Source: CAMEON01 sp045643785 (GTDB lineage: Bacteria > Bacillota > Clostridia > Oscillospirales > CAG-272). Taken from it: DNA of 11,687 nt. A program made the translations under genes and the position numbers. The stretch covers positions 1-11,687 of the forward strand of contig JAZRFR010000143.1 of NCBI GenBank assembly GCA_045643785.1. The letters run 5' to 3'. Each line of letters starts with the position of its first letter. The first letter of the stretch is position 1. A model generated the notes under the pieces. That model worked only from the letters and a program-made list of their open reading frames with translations, was not told where the DNA came from and searched no databases. Shown here piece after piece: positions 5,789 through 11,687 of this stretch.

Positions 5789-8029
5789 ATGGAACAAACC
5801 GCACACGTCGGTATTGACCGACTTTTGGAAATACTCAGAGCCACGGGCAAGAAGTACGACCTGGAGAAGATCCAGGCCGCCTATGATTACGCCGCAGGGC
5901 TTCACGAGGGACAATTCCGCAACAGTGGTGACGCATACATCACCCATCCCATCGCCGTAGCCGAGATCGTGGCGGGACTGGAGCTGGATACCGACTCCAT
6001 CTGCGCCGCCCTGCTCCACGACACCGTGGAGGATTGCGGCGAGAAGACCAACTGCCAGGAGATCACCAAGCGCTTCGGCACTGACGTGGCCATGCTGGTG
6101 GAGGGTTTGACCAAGTTGGTCGCCCTGCAGATCGACGACAAGGAGGAGGCTCACATTGAGAACCTCCGTAAGATGCTCCTGGCCATGTCCAAGGACGTCC
6201 GCGTCATCTTCATCAAGCTCTGCGACCGCCTTCACAATATGCGTACCCTGGACGCCAAGCCCGACCACAAGCGCCGCATCACCGCCCTGGAGACCATGCA
6301 GGTCTATGCTCCCCTGGCTCACCGCCTCGGTATGCAGAAGATCAAGCAGGAGCTGGAGAATCTGGGTATGCAGTACCTGGACCCCATCGGCTATCTGGAG
6401 GTGCGGGACGAGATCGAGCGCAAGTACGGTATGAGCCTTGGTTTCATTGAGAATATCCGCGGCATCGTGGCGGATAAGCTCAATGAAAACGGCATCAAGT
6501 TCCACCTGGAGGGCCGTATCAAGACCGCCTACTCCATCTACCGCAAGATGTTCAAGCAGAACAAGTCCTTCGACGAGATCTACGACTTCTACGCCATGCG
6601 TATCATCGTGGATACCGAGCTGGAGTGCTACACGGTTCTGGGTATCATCCACGAGATGTTCAACTCCATCCCCGGCCGCTTCAAGGACTATATCTCCATC
6701 CCCAAGCCCAATATGTACCGCTCCCTCCACACTACGGTCATCGGTCGGGACGGTATCCCCTTCGAGGTGCAGATCCGTACCTGGGAGATGCACCACATCG
6801 CCGAATACGGTGTGGCCGCCCACTGGAAGTATAAGTCGGGAGCCACCTCCCAGGCCGACCTGGATCAGAAGCTGGAGTGGATCTCCCGCCTCATCGAGAC
6901 CGAGGACGGCACCCGCGATCCCGAGGAGTTCATGACCGCCCTCAAGATCGATATTTTCCACGACGAGGTCTTCGTCTTCACCCCCAAGGGCGACGTCCGC
7001 GCCCTCCCCCAAGGCGCTACCGTCATCGACTTTGCCTACGCCATCCACTCGGAGGTGGGCAACAAGATGCTGGGCGCCAAGATCAACGGCAGCATCGTGC
7101 CCATGGATCGGGTGCTGGAAAAGGGCGAGATCGTGGAGATCCTCACCGCGTCCTCCGCCAAGGGTCCCAGCCGCGACTGGCTGAATATCGTCCGCACCAG
7201 TGAAGCGAGAAATAAGATCCGCCAGTGGTTCAAGCGGGAAAAGAGAGCCGACAATATCATCGTGGGTAAGGCCGCCATTGATATCGAGGTCAAGAAGCTG
7301 GCGCCCCGCCTGCCCGAGAGCAAGCGCGCCGAGGCTGTGGCCGCCGTGGCCGCCAGAATGGGCTACTCCACGGTGGACGATATGTATAACACCATCGGTT
7401 ACGGCGAGCTGCCCGTGACCAAGACCCTCCGCCGTCTGAAGGACGAGCTGGAGGCCATGACGCCTCCCGAGGTACCCGAGGAGGTAACGGCCGCCGCCAA
7501 GATGACCGCCGAGGACGTCCAGCAGGTGGCTACCGCCGCAAGACCCCACAACCTGAAATCCAACAGCGGTATCGTGGTGGACGGCGCCGGGGGCTGTGCC
7601 GTCAAGTTTGCCAAGTGCTGTAACCCCCTGCCCGGCGACGAGGTCATCGGCTTCGTTACCAAGGGCTACGGCATCTCCATCCACAAGCAGGACTGCCCCA
7701 ACGTGCTGCAGGGACGGAACAATCCCGATATGGCTGACCGCTGGAAGGAAGCCCGCTGGGAGGGCGCAGCCAACGAGTCGAGCAAGAGTGTATACGAGGC
7801 GCTTTTGCAGGTACACACTCTGGATACCGTGGGCGTTCTGGCCGATATCACCGTGGCTCTGGCGGATATGAAGGTATCCATCCTTCACATCAACTCCCAG
7901 AAGGCGGGTGCTGACCGCGTCATCATCAACCTCAAGATCAGCTGTAAAAACGTGGAGCATTACAACTCCATCGTGTCGAGACTCCGTTCCCTCAAGAACA
8001 TTCTAGACGTGACCAGAGGTTTTTCGTAA
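5789..8029 (+). CDS. rel: Bifunctional (p)ppGpp synthetase/hydrolase (long RSH, Rel)
   Basis: This enzyme makes (p)ppGpp from ATP and GDP/GTP on starved ribosomes and also degrades it, the stringent response. The 746 residues show the full long-RSH order. The HD hydrolase has H53 and the H77-D78 pair in LLHDTVED. The synthetase contains RFKDYISIPKPNMYRSLHT, where R297-F298-K299-D300 is the RxKD signature of bifunctional rather than synthetase-only enzymes. A TGS domain lies at about 388-450, a cysteine-bearing RIS/zinc-finger-like domain has C610-C611, and an ACT domain covers about 671-746. All parts look intact, so both activities are expected. AAAGGA at 5777-5782 lies 6 bases before the ATG. 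The position between recJ and dtd is classic for Clostridia, although apt, often found between recJ and rel, is missing. Confidence 0.97.
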   Translation: MEQTAHVGIDRLLEILRATGKKYDLEKIQAAYDYAAGLHEGQFRNSGDAYITHPIAVAEIVAGLELDTDSICAALLHDTVEDCGEKTNCQEITKRFGTDVAMLVEGLTKLVALQIDDKEEAHIENLRKMLLAMSKDVRVIFIKLCDRLHNMRTLDAKPDHKRRITALETMQVYAPLAHRLGMQKIKQELENLGMQYLDPIGYLEVRDEIERKYGMSLGFIENIRGIVADKLNENGIKFHLEGRIKTAYSIYRKMFKQNKSFDEIYDFYAMRIIVDTELECYTVLGIIHEMFNSIPGRFKDYISIPKPNMYRSLHTTVIGRDGIPFEVQIRTWEMHHIAEYGVAAHWKYKSGATSQADLDQKLEWISRLIETEDGTRDPEEFMTALKIDIFHDEVFVFTPKGDVRALPQGATVIDFAYAIHSEVGNKMLGAKINGSIVPMDRVLEKGEIVEILTASSAKGPSRDWLNIVRTSEARNKIRQWFKREKRADNIIVGKAAIDIEVKKLAPRLPESKRAEAVAAVAARMGYSTVDDMYNTIGYGELPVTKTLRRLKDELEAMTPPEVPEEVTAAAKMTAEDVQQVATAARPHNLKSNSGIVVDGAGGCAVKFAKCCNPLPGDEVIGFVTKGYGISIHKQDCPNVLQGRNNPDMADRWKEARWEGAANESSKSVYEALLQVHTLDTVGVLADITVALADMKVSILHINSQKAGADRVIINLKISCKNVEHYNSIVSRLRSLKNILDVTRGFS

Positions 8030-8046
8030 CCGGGGATCCGCCCCGG
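8030..8046 (+). other. GC-rich hairpin directly after rel
   Basis: CCGGGG at 8030-8035 pairs with CCCCGG at 8041-8046 around a 5-base loop, starting on the base after the rel stop codon. No T-tract follows, so it is not a standard intrinsic terminator. It could protect the upstream mRNA end or slightly reduce read-through into dtd, 43 bases further on. The pairing is seen in the sequence; the role is a guess. Confidence 0.4.
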
Positions 8047-8089
8047 ACCCGCTTACGGAAAGAAAATTCAGCAGAAAGGAACTGCAACC

Positions 8090-8554
8090 ATGAAAGCAGT
8101 CATTCAAAGAGTATCCCATGCCACGGTCGAGGTCGACGGCGAGCTCATCGGCTCCTGCGGCCACGGTCTGCTCATCCTGCTGGGGGTTGCCACGGGGGAC
8201 ACCGAGGAGGATCTGGACCGTATGCTTGCAAAGATCGTCAAGCTCCGCATCTTTGAGGACGAGAACGGTAAAATGAACCGCTCGGTGCAGGATATCGACG
8301 GTGAAATGCTGGTGGTCTCCCAGTTTACCCTGCTGGCCAACTATAAGCACGGCAACCGCCCCGATTATCTGGGCGCCGCCGCCCCCGCCGAAGCCACACG
8401 CCTCTATGAGCTGTTCATCGAAAAGGCCGAGGCCTACGTCCGCCACGTGGGACACGGCAAGTTTGGCGCGGATATGAAGGTCTCCCTCCTCAACGACGGT
8501 CCCGTGACCATCGTCATGGAGAGCGAGGTTCTGAAGCCCGCCGCCAAGGCGTAA
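8090..8554 (+). CDS. dtd: D-aminoacyl-tRNA deacylase
   Basis: Dtd hydrolyses D-amino acids (and glycine) wrongly attached to tRNA, a chiral proofreading step in translation. The 154-residue length is close to the family norm of about 145. The SQFTL motif starts at S77 with T80, and the Gly-cisPro motif GPVT begins at G137-P138; these positions coincide with those known from E. coli DTD. The N-terminus MKAVIQRV is also family-typical. The ATG is set by AAAGGA at 8075-8080 with a 9-base spacer. It follows rel by 60 bases in the same direction, the usual clostridial rel-dtd pair, so co-transcription is likely. Nothing appears truncated. The identification is firm. Confidence 0.97.
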   Translation: MKAVIQRVSHATVEVDGELIGSCGHGLLILLGVATGDTEEDLDRMLAKIVKLRIFEDENGKMNRSVQDIDGEMLVVSQFTLLANYKHGNRPDYLGAAAPAEATRLYELFIEKAEAYVRHVGHGKFGADMKVSLLNDGPVTIVMESEVLKPAAKA

Positions 8555-8587
8555 ATACCGCATGCACCGAAGGTATGCCCCCGAACC

Positions 8588-8692
8588 AAGCTTTTCATAT
8601 GTAAAGCTTTTGAAAGTTCTTTGGAATCCAAAACCTTTCTTTCAAGAAAGGTTTTGGTGGGGTGCAGGGGAGAAACCCCTGCTCTCCCCCCC
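8588..8692. repeat. Hairpin-rich intergenic element, probable dispersed repeat
   Basis: The gap between dtd and hemZ contains stacked inverted repeats. AAGCTTT at 8588-8594 pairs with AAAGCTT at 8603-8609. A 30-base perfect palindrome has arms CCAAAACCTTTCTT (8628-8641) and AAGAAAGGTTTTGG (8644-8657). GCAGGGG (8664-8670) pairs with CCCCTGC (8676-8682). Two alternative pairings compete with these: TTTGGA/TCCAAA around 8620-8632, and GGGGAGA (8667-8673) with TCTCCCC (8683-8689). This organisation resembles repeated REP/MITE-like intergenic units that I associate with gut Clostridia, but with one copy in the window repetition cannot be shown. It has no clear T-tract for termination. It might cap the rel-dtd mRNA or act as a processing or folding site. 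Confidence 0.6.
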
Positions 8693-8721
8693 TCGCCTGA
8701 TCCCCGCATGACCCGATCCGC

Positions 8722-8737
8722 GGACGGAGCGCCGTCC
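8722..8737 (+). other. Short hairpin before hemZ
   Basis: GGACGG at 8722-8727 pairs perfectly with CCGTCC at 8732-8737 around an AGCG loop. It lies 29 bases upstream of the hemZ ribosome binding site (GGAG at 8767-8770). It may be part of the hemZ leader or of the neighbouring hairpin element. No T-tract follows, so a terminator role is unlikely. Confidence 0.4.
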
Positions 8738-8776
8738 AACTGTGCGACCAAAATTCAGGATAATTCGGAGAAAACC

Positions 8777-10285
8777 ATGAAACTCTATATAGATGGCCCG
8801 GTTAATAAATACTACATACAGACTCTCTGTATGATCTTTTTCCCGGGCTCCAAGTTCTCGGATGACGAGCCCGTCACCGAGGATACCCCCGAGATGTGGG
8901 TGAATCTGACCAAATCTCCCGAGGCCGGCATCGATGTCACCGCCAAACTCTCTTATCGCGGTCAGACCGCCGAGGTCACCCGTCACTACGATTACGCCGA
9001 AGGCTACACCACGGAGCGCCGCGAGAAGATCGCGCTGGGTGACGCCGTCACCTCTGTCTGCGAGCAGGTCATGGGCTACCGCTCCTCTTGGGGTATGCTC
9101 ACCGGCGTGCGCCCCTCTAAGGTGGCCACCGAGCTTCTGCAAAAGGGCATGAGCAAGACCCGCATCCGTAAGGAGCTGACCAAGGATTACTTTGTCATCC
9201 CCAAGAAGGCGGCGCTGGCTACCGACGTGGCCATCAACGAGGCGCGCCTCGTTGGCACCCCCGGCAGAAAGGATTGCTCGGTCTACATTTCCATCCCCTT
9301 CTGCCCCACCCGTTGCGCCTACTGCTCCTTCGTGTCCTATACCTCCAAGCGGCTTCTGTCCCTGATCCCCGATTATCTCGTCCGCCTGGTCCATGATCTG
9401 GAGGGCACCTTTTCTATGATCAACAAGCTGGGTCTGCGCCTCCGCACCATCTATATCGGCGGTGGTACCCCCACCATCCTGACCGCGGATCAGCTGGAGT
9501 ATCTGCTGGGCGCTGTGGAGCGCATGACCGACGTCCGCGCGCTGGAGGAATATACCCTGGAGTCGGGCAGACCCGACACCATTGACGCGGACAAGCTGGC
9601 CGTTGCCCGTGCCTACGGTGTGGGTCGTATCAGCGTGAACCCCCAGACCCTGTGCGACGACGTGCTCCGCCATATCGGACGGGCTCATAATACCGAAATG
9701 TTTTACCGCGCCTTTGAGACTGCCCGCGCGTCGGGAATCCCCGTCATCAACACCGACCTCATCGCAGGCCTTCCCGGGGACTGCTTCAAGACCTTCTCGG
9801 CGTCCTTTGACGGCATCATGGCTCTCCGTCCCGAGAACATCACGGTACATACCTTCTGCGTGAAGAAATCCGCCGAATTGCGCCAGGCTGGAGCCGACGT
9901 CTACTCCATGCGTGGCGGCGATACGGGTAAGTGCGTGGATTATTCTCAGATCCAATGCACTCACGAGGGGTATATCCCATACTATATGTACAGACAAAAG
10001 AATACCGTCGGAAACTTTGAAAACGTGGGCTTTGCCCTGCCCGGCTACGAGGGACTCTACAACATCTATATGATGGAAGAGGTCCACTCCATCTTTGCCG
10101 CCGGTGCGGGTGCTGTCACCAAACTGGTGGACTACGCCCCCGTAGACGGGTCTCCCCGCTTCATCGAGCGTATGTTCAATCCCAAATATCCCTACGAGTA
10201 TCTGGACGATACCGGCGCCGCCTCCATGCAGGAAAAGCTGGCGCGTGCCGAGGCTTTCTACAGAGAACGCAGATTATTGGAGTGA
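8777..10285 (+). CDS. hemZ: HemZ-type radical SAM enzyme (coproporphyrinogen III dehydrogenase-like)
   Basis: HemZ belongs to the HemN/HemW radical SAM superfamily and is annotated as an oxygen-independent coproporphyrinogen dehydrogenase of Firmicutes; its true substrate is less certain than that of HemN. The 502 residues match the usual length of about 500. An N-terminal HemZ-specific region precedes the iron-sulfur motif C176-x3-C180-x2-C183 (in FCPTRCAYCSF), and GGGTP at 228-232 contributes to SAM binding. The C-terminal block with YYMYRQKNTVGNFENVGFA, then YNIYMMEEVHSI and GAGAVTKLV is characteristic of HemZ rather than HemN or HemW. ATG 8777 is chosen because GGAG at 8767-8770 lies 6 bases before it. 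The frame stays open upstream to 8621, but that part translates the hairpin element and is not credible. It is a typical clostridial neighbour of dtd. Confidence 0.93.
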   Translation: MKLYIDGPVNKYYIQTLCMIFFPGSKFSDDEPVTEDTPEMWVNLTKSPEAGIDVTAKLSYRGQTAEVTRHYDYAEGYTTERREKIALGDAVTSVCEQVMGYRSSWGMLTGVRPSKVATELLQKGMSKTRIRKELTKDYFVIPKKAALATDVAINEARLVGTPGRKDCSVYISIPFCPTRCAYCSFVSYTSKRLLSLIPDYLVRLVHDLEGTFSMINKLGLRLRTIYIGGGTPTILTADQLEYLLGAVERMTDVRALEEYTLESGRPDTIDADKLAVARAYGVGRISVNPQTLCDDVLRHIGRAHNTEMFYRAFETARASGIPVINTDLIAGLPGDCFKTFSASFDGIMALRPENITVHTFCVKKSAELRQAGADVYSMRGGDTGKCVDYSQIQCTHEGYIPYYMYRQKNTVGNFENVGFALPGYEGLYNIYMMEEVHSIFAAGAGAVTKLVDYAPVDGSPRFIERMFNPKYPYEYLDDTGAASMQEKLARAEAFYRERRLLE

Positions 10286-10317
10286 AACAAGCGCGGCGGT
10301 ATTCCTTCCACACCCGT

Positions 10318-10345
10318 GAGGCAACGGTCCCGAGGGCTTTGCCTC
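10318..10345 (+). other. Inverted repeat in the leader of the kinase gene
   Basis: GAGGCAA at 10318-10324 pairs perfectly with TTGCCTC at 10339-10345 around a 14-base loop. A second, competing pairing is possible between ACGGTC (10324-10329) and GACCGT (10363-10368), whose right arm touches the end of the ribosome binding site AAAGGAG (10357-10363). The two cannot form together because they share A10324, so a translational switch is conceivable. The stems are short and this may be chance. Confidence 0.35.
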
Positions 10346-10372
10346 CGACTCCCAAGAAAGGAGACCGTAACT

Positions 10373-11350
10373 ATGAAACGATTCCAAACTCATCACCCCA
10401 TCCGACTCCCCTTTACTTTTTCCTCTCCCGACGAGGGTGTTGCCCTTGTCAAGCAGAATGAGCGGGAGGTAGACGAGCGCCTCACCGCCTGCGCCGCCGC
10501 CATCAGCGCGGATTGCGTGGCTCACGGCGTGCGGGTCATCCGCCTGTCGGGGCCCACCTGCGTGGGCAAGACCACCGCCGCCGATAAGCTGACCGAAGCC
10601 TTGGAGGCCGCGGGGCGGGTGGTACATCCCATCTCCATCGACGACTTCTTCTACGGCCGCGACGTGCTTCACCGCATGGCCGAGGAGAGCGGAGAGCAAA
10701 AGCTGGACTACGACTCGGTCAAGACCATCGATCTTCCTGCGCTGGCCATCTGCGTCCGGGAGCTTATGGAGCAGGGAAGCACGAAGATCCCCATTTTCAG
10801 CTTCAAAACAGGTTATCGCGAGGGCTACCGCGACCTGACCATCCCCGAGGGAGAGGAGCCCGTGTTCCTCTTTGAGGGCATCCAAGCCGTGTATCCCGAG
10901 GTGGCCGCCCTGTTCAAGGGCATTCCCGAACGATCCCTGTTCATCAACGTCATGAAGGACACGGTGTTGGTCGACAAGGAAGGCAACGAGCGGGTCTTTA
11001 CCCCCGATCGCATCCGTTTGATGCGCCGTCTGGTTCGTGACGAGGCCAAGCGGGGAACGTCTCCCGATTTTACCCTGACCCTTTGGCACAGCGTGCGGGA
11101 GAACGAGCTGAAGTCCATCCTCCCCTATGCCGATGCCTGCGACTACGGCATTGACTCCAACATGGCCTTCGATATCCATATGCTGGCCCCCCATCTGCGC
11201 CGTATCTTCGCGGAGCAGCCCTGCGACGGGGATGAGATTGCCGCGCAGAACGAGATCCTCGCCTCCGTTGAGGGGGTGGAGGGCATCGACGATGCCTGCC
11301 TCGCGCCCAACTCCCTGTATCACGAGTTCATTCCCCTGAAACAAATATAA
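10373..11350 (+). CDS. Uridine kinase-like P-loop nucleoside kinase
   Basis: The 325-residue protein belongs to the phosphoribulokinase/uridine kinase family, which phosphorylates uridine or cytidine with ATP or GTP in pyrimidine salvage. Its Walker A motif is GPTCVGKTT at 60-68. IDDFFYGR follows near residue 90, corresponding to the substrate-binding DDFY segment of uridine kinases. FEGIQAVYP takes the place of the usual EGIH, and RLMRRLVRDEAKRGTSPDFTLTLWHSVRENE resembles the lid region. Clostridia often carry a longer version, about 550 residues, with an N-terminal TGS domain; that domain is absent here, replaced by about 45 unassigned residues. ATG 10373 is set by a near-perfect AAAGGAG at 10357-10363. 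The gene ends in tandem stops TAATAA. The exact nucleoside substrate cannot be told from sequence. Confidence 0.85.
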   Translation: MKRFQTHHPIRLPFTFSSPDEGVALVKQNEREVDERLTACAAAISADCVAHGVRVIRLSGPTCVGKTTAADKLTEALEAAGRVVHPISIDDFFYGRDVLHRMAEESGEQKLDYDSVKTIDLPALAICVRELMEQGSTKIPIFSFKTGYREGYRDLTIPEGEEPVFLFEGIQAVYPEVAALFKGIPERSLFINVMKDTVLVDKEGNERVFTPDRIRLMRRLVRDEAKRGTSPDFTLTLWHSVRENELKSILPYADACDYGIDSNMAFDIHMLAPHLRRIFAEQPCDGDEIAAQNEILASVEGVEGIDDACLAPNSLYHEFIPLKQI

Positions 11351-11353
11351 TAA

Positions 11354-11381
11354 TTGATACTTTCCCGTCATACCCTATAGC
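11354..11381 (+). promoter_or_regulatory. Possible promoter for the flippase gene
   Basis: TTGATA at 11354-11359 and TATAGC at 11376-11381 are separated by 16 bases, close to a SigA -35/-10 pair although the -10 matches the consensus at only four positions. It lies right after the stop of the kinase gene in a short AT-rich stretch, and transcription would start near 11388, only about 20 bases before the start codon. Plausible but weak; read-through from the upstream gene is equally possible. Confidence 0.35.
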
Positions 11382-11407
11382 AGAATCTACGTCTGCGAGG
11401 TATGATG

Positions 11408-11687
11408 ATGAATCTCTCCGCCCCTTCCAAACGCGCCTCCTTCCTGTCGGGGGTCAGCATACTCACCCTCTCCGCTCTCATCGTCAAGGTCATCGGTCTG
11501 TGTTACCGCATTCCTCTTCTGAACTATCTGGGTACCGAGGGAATGGGTTACTTCAATACCGCCTACGAGCTGTACGCCCTCTTTTGCGTGATCTCCACGG
11601 CGGGCTTGCCCGTTGCCATGTCGGTGCTGATCTCTGCCTGCGAGGCGGAGGGGCGGTGGGGGGACGCGCGGCGGATCTATCGGGTAT
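11408..11687 (+). CDS. SpoVB/MurJ-superfamily polysaccharide flippase, N-terminal fragment (runs off the window)
   Basis: Only the first 93 residues are present. They include a basic N-terminal patch (SKR at 7-9), a first membrane segment at about 12-31, the phrase YRIPLLNYLGTEGMGYFN at 33-50 and a second hydrophobic stretch with STAGLPVA at 63-70. This pattern is typical of SpoVB/YtgP-like members of the MOP flippase superfamily, which are thought to move lipid-linked cell-wall or spore-cortex precursors across the membrane. Three consecutive ATG codons (11402, 11405, 11408) follow GAGG at 11397-11400; I prefer the third because its spacing of 7 bases is best. It cannot be decided from this fragment whether it is a sporulation protein (SpoVB) or a vegetative flippase. 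The reading frame is open to the last base, so the gene is cut by the window edge. Confidence 0.82.
   Translation, partial: MNLSAPSKRASFLSGVSILTLSALIVKVIGLCYRIPLLNYLGTEGMGYFNTAYELYALFCVISTAGLPVAMSVLISACEAEGRWGDARRIYRV

Noticed and set aside
5765..7960. A 731-codon open frame on the minus strand opposite rel, and similar long minus-strand frames opposite the FAD oxidoreductase (1513-3339), hemZ (8642-10087) and the kinase (10274-11371)
   Set aside because: They mirror well-recognised genes on the + strand and give low-complexity H/G/V/L-rich translations with no recognisable domains. Such open antisense frames are expected when GC-rich genes favour codons ending in C or G.
8628..8682. Rho-independent terminator after dtd
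   Set aside because: The hairpins are strong, but neither is followed by a run of T on the + strand, nor on the minus strand. They are listed as a repeat instead.
8759..8764. GATAAT as the -10 of a hemZ promoter
   Set aside because: There is no -35 at proper spacing, and it almost touches the ribosome binding site, leaving no leader.

Overview
The window looks like chromosomal housekeeping DNA from a GC-rich, anaerobic, endospore-lineage Firmicute, most likely an uncultured gut Clostridia member (Oscillospirales/Christensenellales-like). The reasons are a CdaA-type c-di-AMP cyclase with a CdaR-like neighbour, a HemZ-type radical SAM enzyme, one bifunctional Rel with no separate RelA/SpoT pair, a SpoVB/MurJ-superfamily flippase, strong AAAGGAG-like ribosome binding sites, and the clostridial order recJ - rel - dtd - hemZ. 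The taxonomic placement is inference.

Layout: all nine genes I accept lie on the + strand. Bases 1-235 are non-coding and hold a good extended -10 promoter and a 9-bp inverted repeat. Then come cdaA (236-1360), a tiny one-helix membrane protein that resembles the N-terminus of CdaR (1391-1663), and a COG2509-type FAD-dependent oxidoreductase (about 1678-3336). A 163-base gap follows. The second block is recJ (about 3500-5746), rel (5789-8029) and dtd (8090-8554). A 222-base gap contains a cluster of hairpins that looks like an intergenic repeat. The third block is hemZ (8777-10285), a uridine-kinase-like P-loop kinase (10373-11350) and the first 93 codons of a SpoVB/MurJ-superfamily flippase that leaves the window at the right edge.

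The genes serve two nucleotide second-messenger systems (c-di-AMP by CdaA, (p)ppGpp by Rel), DNA repair (RecJ), tRNA proofreading (Dtd), tetrapyrrole-type radical SAM chemistry (HemZ), nucleotide salvage (the kinase) and probably cell-envelope lipid-linked precursor export (the flippase). I found no RNA gene, CRISPR array, insertion sequence or phage gene. I found no clearly novel multi-gene system. The most unusual items are the very short CdaR-like protein next to cdaA, the 90-residue charged tail on CdaA, the hairpin-rich element between dtd and hemZ, and the absence of genes usual in these clusters (glmM, apt and an MBL-fold hydrolase).
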